A stretch of DNA of 63,919 nt from an uncultured Prevotella sp. (GTDB lineage: Bacteria > Bacteroidota > Bacteroidia > Bacteroidales > Bacteroidaceae). The stretch spans positions 1-63,919 of the forward strand of contig UQHJ01000006.1 in the NCBI GenBank assembly GCA_900540885.1. The letters run 5' to 3'. Every line of letters begins with the position of its first letter. Position 1 is the first letter of the stretch. Under the pieces are notes generated by a model. It was given only the letters and a program-made list of their open reading frames with translations, had not been told where the DNA came from and did not search any database. The translations under genes and the position numbers were made by a program. Shown here piece by piece: positions 27,000-35,725 of this stretch.

Positions 27000-29066
27000 T
27001 TACCACTTCACCTTCACCCCAGCCATTACAATAAAACCTGGTTGGCGAACATTGCCAAGGTCGTAATAATGGTGAGCGGTGAGATTATTAAGGTCGACAA
27101 ATGCAGTATAATGCTTGGCAGCCCAAGTGAGGCGACAGTCGAGTAAAGCATGTGTGCCGTAAGGTTGTAACGTGGCAGTGGGTTTGAGGTCCTTATATAT
27201 AAGGTACGCTCCTTCGCGTTGTTGCACCCGCACGGCCCATTCGGCACTCAAGTGCGATACAATGCGGTGGTGCAAACGCGCCACAAACTTATGACGCAAA
27301 TACTCCATGGCATAGTTCGACTTAAAATAAGGTTCACCAGCACGACGATGTTGGTTCAACCAAGCATACGATACTGACACCCATTCAAAGGGTTGACGCT
27401 TGCCCCACCAATTAGTGAGCGACAGACGAGCATCAAGTCCTGCGCCAAAGTTGTCTAATGAAAACGAGGTTGCATAATATTTCGGGTCGTCAGCTGTACG
27501 CATCACCCAGTCAATCATGTGCGTGCCGCGTTGCCAATGTGCCTTCAAGCGTAACGTGATGATCGGGTGAATAAAGTCTGCGCCCAAGCGCAATGATGAA
27601 CACTCCTCGGGGCGCAACCCCACATTGCCCTCTTGCGTAGGACTTTTATACCAAAGGTCGGTGAAAGAAGGCAAACGCAACGACTTATTCCACGAGGCAA
27701 ACAATCGCCATTCGTTAGAAGGACGATAGCTAAGGTCTATGCCTGGATAGAAACGGAACTTATTGTCAATCGCACTATTGCGCTCCGCCATAACGCCCAA
27801 TGATAGCGTAACATTACGCCACATAAAGTTATGTTCGGCAAAGTAAGAAATATTGGTACGCTCGTCCTTCTTGGTGTAGAACCGTCCAGCCTCGTGTGGA
27901 ATGCCGACTTGTTGGTCTTCTTGCAATTCGCGACCAAGGTTGGTGCTAAAGATTGTTTCTTCACGCAGTTCCGCTCCGACGGCCGTGCGGCCCAATGCCC
28001 ACTGAGTCCAAGCATTCAGCCCTGCGGTATAGACATCGCCTCGATGAAAGTTCTCACCCGTTTGGCTATCTTTAATTAATTGGAAGTGGTCGAGACTACG
28101 CACCCACGAAAGTTGGGGCACAAGGTGAACGCGTCCTTTACTCTCAGCACGTGCCGATACGAGGTAGCGACGAGTCGCCTCCCATTGATTGGGGTAGGCA
28201 GCCGAATAGAATGTGTTGGCTCCAAAGTCATTGGCCGTAGCACCCGCTTGTAGGTCAAAGCGAAAGTCTGGAGCATCGTAGGATAATTGTCCATACCCCT
28301 TGCCCCCTTTGAAGGCACTATTTTGTACTGCCCCATCAGAACGCTGATAGCTACCACTGGCCGAACCGCTCCAATGTTTGGCCCATTGCCAAGCTGTGCG
28401 AGCTTCACCTTTAACAGTTCCATACGAACCGCCTTCGAGCAGTGCCTCAAGATGAGTCGGCGTATGATTATTACGCGTTACCACATTAATAGCTCCACTA
28501 AAGGCTTGACTACCCATTACGCGTGATGCAGCGCCCTCGAGTATTTCGATGCGCTCAATGTCAGCTATGTTTACAGGAAAATCGGCCGCATTATGGCCCG
28601 TCTGTGGGTTAACAAGGGGAACACCATTAAGAAGAATCGTAATTTGGTCGTGTGTTCCGCCGTCAATGCTTATGTCCGTTTGAATACCAAACCCTCCGCG
28701 TTGTCGGACATCAACGCCAGCTGAGAGTTTGAGAATGTCGTTGAGGCTTTGCACCCCCGCCGCAGCAAGGTCGTCGTGCGTAAGCGTCAACACTTGTCGT
28801 GCAGCCACGTTGGCTGTCATGGGAGCACGTGAGGCCGATACGGCAGCTTCGCCTAAGGCCAAGGTGTCAGTACGCAGTGTAGTGTTGTCATTTCCTTCAG
28901 CCGTAAGTAATGTGCTGGCCATGAGTCGTGGCGTAGCACAGGCTAAAGTAGCAACACTCAGCACTCCAATGCGCACTTCGCGATGAAGCGCACCAAAGAG
29001 ACTCCACCCTTTACGGTTGAAGTGGCTAAAGGTAGCGACACGTGCTTGTTTTGTTGTGTTGTACAT
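27000..29066 (-). CDS. TonB-dependent outer-membrane receptor
   Basis: 688 residues. Signal peptide up to about residue 50 (hydrophobic RIGVLSVATLACATPRLMAS). Plug domain: LNDILKLSAGVDVRQRGGFG, ISIDGGTHDQITILLNGVPL, NIADIERIEILEGAASRVMG and FSGAINVVT are typical of the BtuB/CirA branch. A 22-strand barrel follows and ends in an aromatic-poor KVKW terminus. It should import a small ligand such as a cobalamin, siderophore or metal complex using TonB-ExbBD energy; no neighbour fixes the ligand. There is no SusD partner, which argues against glycan uptake. The start at 29066 gives an N-terminal leader of unusual length, so a later Met may be used. Confidence 0.88.
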   Translation of the reverse strand: MYNTTKQARVATFSHFNRKGWSLFGALHREVRIGVLSVATLACATPRLMASTLLTAEGNDNTTLRTDTLALGEAAVSASRAPMTANVAARQVLTLTHDDLAAAGVQSLNDILKLSAGVDVRQRGGFGIQTDISIDGGTHDQITILLNGVPLVNPQTGHNAADFPVNIADIERIEILEGAASRVMGSQAFSGAINVVTRNNHTPTHLEALLEGGSYGTVKGEARTAWQWAKHWSGSASGSYQRSDGAVQNSAFKGGKGYGQLSYDAPDFRFDLQAGATANDFGANTFYSAAYPNQWEATRRYLVSARAESKGRVHLVPQLSWVRSLDHFQLIKDSQTGENFHRGDVYTAGLNAWTQWALGRTAVGAELREETIFSTNLGRELQEDQQVGIPHEAGRFYTKKDERTNISYFAEHNFMWRNVTLSLGVMAERNSAIDNKFRFYPGIDLSYRPSNEWRLFASWNKSLRLPSFTDLWYKSPTQEGNVGLRPEECSSLRLGADFIHPIITLRLKAHWQRGTHMIDWVMRTADDPKYYATSFSLDNFGAGLDARLSLTNWWGKRQPFEWVSVSYAWLNQHRRAGEPYFKSNYAMEYLRHKFVARLHHRIVSHLSAEWAVRVQQREGAYLIYKDLKPTATLQPYGTHALLDCRLTWAAKHYTAFVDLNNLTAHHYYDLGNVRQPGFIVMAGVKVKW

Positions 29067-29078
29067 GAGTAATTAATT

Positions 29079-29114
29079 TATGTGCAAATGTGCAAATGTG
29101 TGAATGTGCAAATG
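29079..29114. repeat. Family G GTGCAAAT minisatellite, copy 1
   Basis: Tandem TGTGCAAA/TGTGTGAA units within the receptor gene's leader. The same units recur at 35601 and 47727. Confidence 0.8.
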
Positions 29115-29171
29115 GATGCTTTGCTCTACACGATTACATGCTTCTTGCACGTTTTTAAAGATATTGAGCCG

Positions 29172-29179
29172 CAAAAGTA
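29172..29179 (-). promoter_or_regulatory. -7 box for TonB receptor
   Basis: Minus-strand TACTTTTG. The resulting leader of about 100 bases contains the GTGCAAAT tandem repeat. Confidence 0.6.
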
Positions 29180-29299
29180 GTCATTTATGTTAATATAGAC
29201 AAATCTATGCATGAATAGCACTTTTGTAAAATAATACTAATTTCGATGCAAAATGATTGGTATTTTATTGAAACACAAACGATTGTAAATAATTATACG

Positions 29300-29307
29300 T
29301 AAATTTG
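29300..29307 (+). promoter_or_regulatory. -7 box for subtilase gene
   Basis: TAAATTTG, exact consensus fit, 69 bases before the ATG at 29376. Confidence 0.65.
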
Positions 29308-29375
29308 CAGCGTTTTGGCTATAATCAAAGTCATTACGCAAACAGAAAATCAAAATAACAACATACTTAGAAGAA

Positions 29376-31550
29376 ATGAATAAGAAAGCCTTTTTAGCAG
29401 CCGCTATGGCATTAATGTCAGTGGCAGCAACCGCACAAGAGATAAAGGTGTACGACACAGGACGTAAGTGGAGCCAATCATTCGACGCTCTGATTAAAGG
29501 CAACAGTGTAAAGCGCATTAGTGCACGCGGCCTACAGACCGTTACGCCCGATAGCACCCTGTGCTTGAGCGTTACGACAGCCGTGGGCATGGCCGATGCC
29601 ATAGCCGAATTTATTACCGCCGAAGGTTATCATGCCGAAACGGCTGGCGACCAATTTATAATGGCCAACATTCCCGCTCACTTTATCCCCACCTTGGCTG
29701 CAGAAGAAGGTGTACTCTATATCAACCAATCACGCCAAGCACGCCCCTTGATGAACCACGTGCGCACCGAGACGGGAGTCGCCAAGGTGCAAGCTGGCAC
29801 AGGACTTGACACTCCATACGACGGCACAGGCGTTATCATTGGCGTAATAGATCAAGGCTTTGAGTTTAAGCACATTGCATTTACAGGTCGCAGCAAGCGC
29901 TGGGGTAGTAGCCAATCAAGTGGCGGCCTGCGCACCTCAGCTCCAACGTCTGATCCTAACGACCAAGTCGGACATGCTACCCACGTAGCCAACATTGCCA
30001 TGGGCAATAAGATAGAAGGTTCTGACTATTACGGCATTGCCACTGGTGCAGAACTTCTGCCCATGATGTCAAATTTCGACAATGCAGTAGTACCCGTACA
30101 GTTCGCAGCTATTCAGAAGTATGCTGCAAACGAGGGTAAGCCTTTTGTTGTCAACATGAGTTTCGGCACCAACTTAGGTCCACACGATGGTACATCAGCT
30201 TTCGACCAAACCATTGACAAGTTGTTAGGCAAAGGAGCCATTGCCGTAGGTGCAATGGGCAACAGTGGAGGAGACCGCATTCACGCAAGTTACACTTTCA
30301 CTGCTGACAACGAAAAGGCTTACTTCTACCTAAAGCCTGATGTCAATAATAAAGACGGCATTGCCCTGACACAAGTTTGGGGTACTGACACTGACGGTAA
30401 GGAAAGCCTAAGCATTAAGCCTGTCATCATTTATAATAATAAGGTATATTATCCAACTGACCAACAGTTAGGCTCAAATTATATGTACGAGAAAGGCATT
30501 GATGCCTACAACAATCGTCAGTTCTGCACCTTAGGTATTCAAATCAATGATTTAGCCAAGCAAGTAACGGGTAAAACGTCAGTAAGCGGTGCCATACTTT
30601 GTTGGGAAATCACAGGTAAGGCTGGTAAGACCGTACACGCATGGTCTGACACTGACAGCTATCTTTGCACCTTTGAGCGTATCTCAAAGTCAATCACCAA
30701 TGATGACGGCACTCGTACTACCATTACTTCTATTCAGGGTAACGACAACTACATTGTAGGCGAAGCTGGTGCTTCAGTGCCAAGTTCTATTGCCGTAGCC
30801 TCATACAATGCTGCTACAAACTTTACTTCCATAGATGGTGGCTCGTATTCATACGCTTCAAGCATTGGCGAAACGGGTGGTTTAAGCAAGTTCTCAAGCA
30901 AAGGTCCTTCACTCAGTGCTATTGATCCTAACAAGCCCACTGTAGCTGCTCCAGGCGGTTGCATAACCTCTGCTTTCTCTAAGAAGTCGAAAGAATTCAC
31001 AAGCATGGCTTCCTCACGCGTACAAGAGATTGAATCTAACGGCAATAGCTTCTACTATGGTGTGATGAATGGTACGTCAATGGCTTGTCCTGTAGTAACG
31101 GGTATCGTAGCCCTTTGGTTGCAAGCTAACCCCGATTTAACGCCCGCTGACGTAAAGGCTATTATTAAAAAGACGGCTCGTCATGACAGCTATACAGGTC
31201 GCAACACGGAGTGGAACAACTCTTGGGGATATGGCAAAATTGACGCTTACAATGGTCTGAAAGAGGCTATTTTGATGCGTACCGCCATTAACGAGACTTA
31301 CAACACGACAACCCCTATCACCATGCAAAAGGATGATGACAGTTGGAAGGTGCTCTTCAACAACGACGAGTCGTATGCTGACCTTCGTATCGTTTCAATG
31401 AATGGTCAGGTAGTTGAGTCACGCCACATCACCGCTCCTCGCCATGGTGACGAACAGGTTATCAGCTTGCAAGGCATGGCTCCTGGCGTTTACCTCTTCC
31501 AAGTCAGCACTACTGCTAACAACTTGACTCGCAAGATGGTGGTGAAGTAA
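29376..31550 (+). CDS. S8 subtilisin-family protease with type IX secretion tail
   Basis: 724 residues. Signal peptide MNKKAFLAAAMALMSVAATA with cleavage before QE. The catalytic triad is visible: Asp in GVIIGVIDQGFEFKH, His in GHATHVANIA, and Ser in NGTSMACPVVTGIVALW. A large insert separates the His and Ser blocks. The C-terminal 75 residues form a Por secretion-type sorting domain (LRIVSMNGQVVES then GMAPGVYLFQVST and the basic KMVVK end), so the enzyme is probably exported through the type IX machinery and anchored to the cell surface or released. Own promoter; GC-rich hairpin downstream. Confidence 0.94.
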   Translation: MNKKAFLAAAMALMSVAATAQEIKVYDTGRKWSQSFDALIKGNSVKRISARGLQTVTPDSTLCLSVTTAVGMADAIAEFITAEGYHAETAGDQFIMANIPAHFIPTLAAEEGVLYINQSRQARPLMNHVRTETGVAKVQAGTGLDTPYDGTGVIIGVIDQGFEFKHIAFTGRSKRWGSSQSSGGLRTSAPTSDPNDQVGHATHVANIAMGNKIEGSDYYGIATGAELLPMMSNFDNAVVPVQFAAIQKYAANEGKPFVVNMSFGTNLGPHDGTSAFDQTIDKLLGKGAIAVGAMGNSGGDRIHASYTFTADNEKAYFYLKPDVNNKDGIALTQVWGTDTDGKESLSIKPVIIYNNKVYYPTDQQLGSNYMYEKGIDAYNNRQFCTLGIQINDLAKQVTGKTSVSGAILCWEITGKAGKTVHAWSDTDSYLCTFERISKSITNDDGTRTTITSIQGNDNYIVGEAGASVPSSIAVASYNAATNFTSIDGGSYSYASSIGETGGLSKFSSKGPSLSAIDPNKPTVAAPGGCITSAFSKKSKEFTSMASSRVQEIESNGNSFYYGVMNGTSMACPVVTGIVALWLQANPDLTPADVKAIIKKTARHDSYTGRNTEWNNSWGYGKIDAYNGLKEAILMRTAINETYNTTTPITMQKDDDSWKVLFNNDESYADLRIVSMNGQVVESRHITAPRHGDEQVISLQGMAPGVYLFQVSTTANNLTRKMVVK

Positions 31551-31580
31551 CACGAATACACTAAGATTTTTTTTAAGCAC

Positions 31581-31621
31581 AAAGCGCGTAATGCAAAAAC
31601 AAAAATTGCATTACGCGCTTT
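31581..31621 (+). terminator. Hairpin after subtilase gene
   Basis: AAAGCGCGTAATGCAA pairs perfectly with TTGCATTACGCGCTTT. There is no T run after it, so efficiency is uncertain. Confidence 0.6.
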
Positions 31622-31634
31622 GCGCTAATTTAAA

Positions 31635-31941
31635 GGACTCTATAACACATCGCGTTTATAAACTGCAATTTATCGGCCTAACGAGAATGAACATTAACGA
31701 AAAAATTAATGGAATAATTAATGTTCAATTAATGATAATTAATGTTCAAAACAAAGCGCGAAGCGCATAACATAAATAGTTAACGTTTAAGTTTAGGCGC
31801 GCTTCGCGCGTTGTTTTGAACATTAATTATCATTAATTGAACATTAATTATCATTAATTGAACATTAATTATTTCATTAATTTTTTTGTTAATTATTCGT
31901 TAATGTTCATTCTCATTAGGTCGATAAATTGCAGTTTATCA
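31635..31941. repeat. Family A palindrome with GAACATTAATT core
   Basis: Ends: ATAAACTGCAATTTATCGGC with CTAACGAGAATGAAC, mirrored by GTTCATTCTCATTAGGTCGA and TAAATTGCAGTTTAT. The inner arms are ATTAATTATCATTAATTGAAC units, one on the left and two to three on the right, and the centre is GCGCGAAGCGC-like. The termini are family A but the core is unrelated to the GC-rich core of the other copies. A degenerate outer block (CTCTATAACACATCGCG) precedes it. Confidence 0.85.
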
Positions 31942-31962
31942 GCCATACATTTCCAATCGAGA

Positions 31963-32050
31963 AACGGGTTAACAGATAACGTTTGTTCATTACAAACTTA
32001 CCTGTTAACCCGTTACTTGTCAACTTGTTAACTTGTTAACTCATCAACTC
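31963..32050. repeat. Family F GTTAACAAG hairpin, copy 1
   Basis: ACGGGTTAACAG and its complement CTGTTAACCCGT are followed by tandem ACTTGTCAACTTGTTAACTT units. It sits between the family A element and the 3' end of secA and could end the secA transcript. Confidence 0.7.
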
Positions 32051-32056
32051 AAGAGA

Positions 32057-35000
32057 TTATAAATTCTTACCGTGGCAATCCTTAAACTTCTTGCCACTTC
32101 CGCAAGGACAGGGATCGTTACGCCCAGGAGCCTTTTCCTTTACGAGCGGCTGATTTCTCTGTTCGCGCGTATCGCGTCCTGCTGCAGCGGCAGCTTCAGG
32201 GTCGCCAGCCTCGTCAAGTGTTTCATGCGTAGTGGTGAGGTTTTGCTGCTGAGTAGGTTCTTCAGGAGCAGCCTCTTGCACCTCCTGTGGAGCCTGAACT
32301 GGTATCTGACCACGCATCAACGTAGCAACCGTCTCGTTATTAATACGATTCACCATTTTGTCGAAGAGTTGTACACTCTCAAGCTTGAACACGAGGAGCG
32401 GATCCTTCTGTTCATAAGAAGCATTCTGAACCGACTTCTTCAAGTCGTCAAGTTCGCGAAGGTTCTCCTTCCAAGCATCGTCAATGTTGTGAAGAATAAT
32501 AGCCTTCTCAAAGTCCTTCACGACTTCCTTCGACTCTGTATCATAAGCCAACTTCAAGTTGGTGCGAATGTTGTACATCAACTTACCGTCAGTAATAGGC
32601 ACAAGAATGTTTTCGTACATCTCGCCTTGATTTTCATATACCTGCTTGATAACAGGCATTGCTACCTCGGCCATGCGGTCAGTCTTACGCTTAAAGGCAG
32701 CCATAGCAGCTTCAAATGCCTTTTCATATAAGTCGTCACGCTTCATACTATCAAACTCAGCCTCTGTGAAGGGTACTTCCATGGCAAAGATTTCGATGAA
32801 ACCTTCCTTGCAACCTTCGTAGTCGTTCTTGTCGATGATATTGATTACGCGGTCCCAAATCATATTGGCAATGTCCATGCCTACACGTTCACCCATCAAA
32901 GCGTGGCGACGCTTCTCATAGATAACAGTACGCTGCTTGTTCATCACGTCGTCATATTCCAACAAGCGCTTACGAATACCGAAGTTGTTCTCTTCTACCT
33001 TGCGTTGTGCACGTTCGATGCTATTATTAATCATCTTGGCCTCAATCATCTCGCCGTCCTTGAAGCCCAACTTATCCATTACGCGAGCAATGCGCTCAGA
33101 AGCGAACAGACGCATCAAGTTGTCTTCCAACGAAACGAAGAATACAGACGAACCAGGGTCACCTTGACGACCTGCACGACCACGCAACTGACGGTCGACA
33201 CGACGGCTCTCGTGACGTTCTGTACCGATAATAGCCAAACCACCTGCAGCCTTCACTTCATCGGTGAGCTTAATATCCGTACCACGACCAGCCATGTTCG
33301 TTGCAATGGTTACAGCACCGAGCATGCGCTCTTCTTCGTGCTTATTGCCGTCAGCGTCTTCAATCACTACCTTGCCCAAGTTACTCTGACCAGCCTTGGC
33401 TACGATGTCAGCCTCCTTCTGGTGCAACTTAGCATTCAATACTTGGTGAGGAATGCCACGAAGTTGGAGCATACGGCTCAAGAGTTCGCTCACATCGACG
33501 TTGGTCGTACCTACCAATACGGGGCGACCTGCGAGACGCATCTTCTCAATCTCTTCGATGACAGCCTTATACTTTTCGCGCTTGGTCTTATAGACGCGGT
33601 CGTTCATATCGATACGCGCAATGGGGCGGTTGGTAGGAATTTCTACTACATCGAGTTTGTAGATGTTCCAGAACTCACCAGCCTCTGTAATAGCCGTACC
33701 CGTCATACCAGCCAACTTATGATACATACGGAAGTAGTTCTGCAATGTAATCGTAGCGAAAGTTTGCGTTGCAGCCTCTACCTTTACGTGTTCCTTGGCC
33801 TCAACAGCCTGGTGCAAGCCATCACTCCAACGACGGCCTTCCATGATACGACCTGTCTGTTCGTCGACTATCTTTACTTGACCGTCCATTACCACATACT
33901 CTTCATTGATGCGGAACATGGTATAAGCCTTCAGCAACTGGAGGATCGTATGTACACGATCGCTCTTGATCGCGTAGTCCTGTAACACTTCGTCCTTCTT
34001 TGCTACACGCTCTTCATCGCTGATAGTCGTATCGGCCTCGAGCGCTGAAAGAATAGAAGTGATGTCGGGGAGGACGAAGAGTTGATCATCGTTCACTTGG
34101 TCGGCCAACCACTTGTTACCCTTGTCGGTGAGGTCGACGCTGTGCATCTTCTCATCTACAACGAAGTAAAGAGGTTCAACAGCCTCGGGCATACGACGGT
34201 TGTTGTTCTCCATATAGATTTCCTCCGTCTTGAGCATACCCGCCTTGATACCGGTCTCTGAGAGGAACTTAATCAATGGATTGTTCTTAGGCAGAGCCTT
34301 GTGGCTGCGGAAGAGTTGGAGGAAACCTTCTTCTTCCTTTTGCTTATCGCCCGAACCAATCATTTGCTTAGCTTCGGCCAGATATTGTGTAGCCAACTTA
34401 CGCTGTACAGCTACCAAACGCTCTACCAAGGGTTGGTATTGTTCGTAGAGTTGGTCATCGCCCTTGGGCACGGGACCTGAGATAATCAACGGAGTACGTG
34501 CATCGTCGATCAATACAGAGTCTACCTCATCGACGATAGCATAGTTATGACGACGTTGTACCAAGTCCTTCGGACTCATGGCCATATTGTCGCGCAAGTA
34601 GTCAAAGCCAAATTCATTATTCGTACCGAACGTGATGTCGGCTTGGTAGGCACGGCGGCGGCTCTCTGAGTTGGGTTGGTGCTTATCAATGCAGTCAACC
34701 GAAAGGCCGTGGAACATATAGAGCGGACCCATCCATTCTGAGTCACGCTTAGCCAAGTAGTCATTGACCGTTACGACGTGTACACCATTACCTGTCAAGG
34801 CATTCAAAAATACGGGGAGAGTACCTACGAGGGTTTTACCTTCACCCGTTGCCATTTCGGCAATCTTACCTTGGTGCAGTACGACACCACCAAACAACTG
34901 TACGTCGTAGTGTACCATGTTCCACTTCGTATCGTTACCACCAGCTATCCAGTGGTTCTGATAGATAGCCTTATCGCCTTCGATGGTTACAAAGTCGTGG

Positions 35001-35422
35001 CTCGTGGCCAATTCACGGTCAAAGTCGTTGGCTGTTACCTCTACGGTTTCGTTCTCAGCAAATCGGCGTGCTGTATCCTTTACAATGGCGAGTACTTCGG
35101 GCAATGCCTCGTTGAGTGCTTCCTCCATCTTGTCGAGTACTTGCGTTTCGAGTTTGTCTATCTGGTTGAAGATTACCTCACGGTCTTCAATAGGAGTTTC
35201 TTCTACCTTTGCCTTCAACGCTTCAATCTTTTCCTTGATGTCGTCGGCAGAGTGCTGAATCTTTTCTTGCCACTCCTTGGTCTTGGCACGTAAGCCATCG
35301 TTGTCGAGTGCTTGAATGGCAGGATAAGCTGCCTTGATCTTTTCAACCCAGGGCTGAATGGCCTTCATGTCACGTGAAGACTTGTTACCGAATAACTTGC
35401 TGAGAATTTTATTAATATCCAT
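32057..35422 (-). CDS. secA: Preprotein translocase ATPase SecA
   Basis: 1121 residues from the ATG at 35422 (MDINKILSKLFGNKSSRDMK); the frame open further upstream is not SecA-like. Motor signatures: IAEMATGEGKTL (Walker A region), VNDYLAKRDSEWMGP, FGTNNEFGFDYLRDN, YAIVDEVDSVLIDDARTPLI (Walker B), IATNMAGRGTDIKL and GGLAIIGTERHESRRVDRQL. The C-terminal zinc-binding CPCGSGKKFKDCHG is preceded by an Ala/Glu/Gln-rich linker. The extra length over E. coli SecA (901) comes from family-typical inserts in Bacteroidota. It drives export through SecYEG. Confidence 0.97.
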   Translation of the reverse strand: MDINKILSKLFGNKSSRDMKAIQPWVEKIKAAYPAIQALDNDGLRAKTKEWQEKIQHSADDIKEKIEALKAKVEETPIEDREVIFNQIDKLETQVLDKMEEALNEALPEVLAIVKDTARRFAENETVEVTANDFDRELATSHDFVTIEGDKAIYQNHWIAGGNDTKWNMVHYDVQLFGGVVLHQGKIAEMATGEGKTLVGTLPVFLNALTGNGVHVVTVNDYLAKRDSEWMGPLYMFHGLSVDCIDKHQPNSESRRRAYQADITFGTNNEFGFDYLRDNMAMSPKDLVQRRHNYAIVDEVDSVLIDDARTPLIISGPVPKGDDQLYEQYQPLVERLVAVQRKLATQYLAEAKQMIGSGDKQKEEEGFLQLFRSHKALPKNNPLIKFLSETGIKAGMLKTEEIYMENNNRRMPEAVEPLYFVVDEKMHSVDLTDKGNKWLADQVNDDQLFVLPDITSILSALEADTTISDEERVAKKDEVLQDYAIKSDRVHTILQLLKAYTMFRINEEYVVMDGQVKIVDEQTGRIMEGRRWSDGLHQAVEAKEHVKVEAATQTFATITLQNYFRMYHKLAGMTGTAITEAGEFWNIYKLDVVEIPTNRPIARIDMNDRVYKTKREKYKAVIEEIEKMRLAGRPVLVGTTNVDVSELLSRMLQLRGIPHQVLNAKLHQKEADIVAKAGQSNLGKVVIEDADGNKHEEERMLGAVTIATNMAGRGTDIKLTDEVKAAGGLAIIGTERHESRRVDRQLRGRAGRQGDPGSSVFFVSLEDNLMRLFASERIARVMDKLGFKDGEMIEAKMINNSIERAQRKVEENNFGIRKRLLEYDDVMNKQRTVIYEKRRHALMGERVGMDIANMIWDRVINIIDKNDYEGCKEGFIEIFAMEVPFTEAEFDSMKRDDLYEKAFEAAMAAFKRKTDRMAEVAMPVIKQVYENQGEMYENILVPITDGKLMYNIRTNLKLAYDTESKEVVKDFEKAIILHNIDDAWKENLRELDDLKKSVQNASYEQKDPLLVFKLESVQLFDKMVNRINNETVATLMRGQIPVQAPQEVQEAAPEEPTQQQNLTTTHETLDEAGDPEAAAAAGRDTREQRNQPLVKEKAPGRNDPCPCGSGKKFKDCHGKNL

Positions 35423-35600
35423 AATATCGTGGGTCACTTCTGCCCTACCCTCGTTAGGAGGAACTGAGCACAAGTTTTTTTGTTTTTTAGTGTATAATAA
35501 AGTGTTCTTTTTGGAAAACATTAGGGAGTTCTTCCGTAGGCCAAAGGCCTGCCCCCCAGTTGCTGAACGCACCGCTTTTAATCATTTGCGCAACCAATCA

Positions 35601-35725
35601 TCTGCACATTTGCACATTCGCACATTTGCACATTTGCACATTTGCACATTCGCACATTTGCACATTTGCACATTTGCACATTCACACATTTGCACATTTG
35701 CACATTTGCACATTCGCACATTTAT
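35601..35725. repeat. Family G minisatellite, copy 2
   Basis: About 120 bases of tandem CACATTTG and CACATTCG units (roughly 15 units) between secA and the PafA-like gene, touching the latter's stop codon. On the minus strand this is the GTGCAAAT family. Confidence 0.9.

Noticed and set aside
32903..33985. 360-codon plus-strand open frame opposite secA.
   Set aside because: Antisense shadow of the highly biased secA coding sequence; no promoter or domain.
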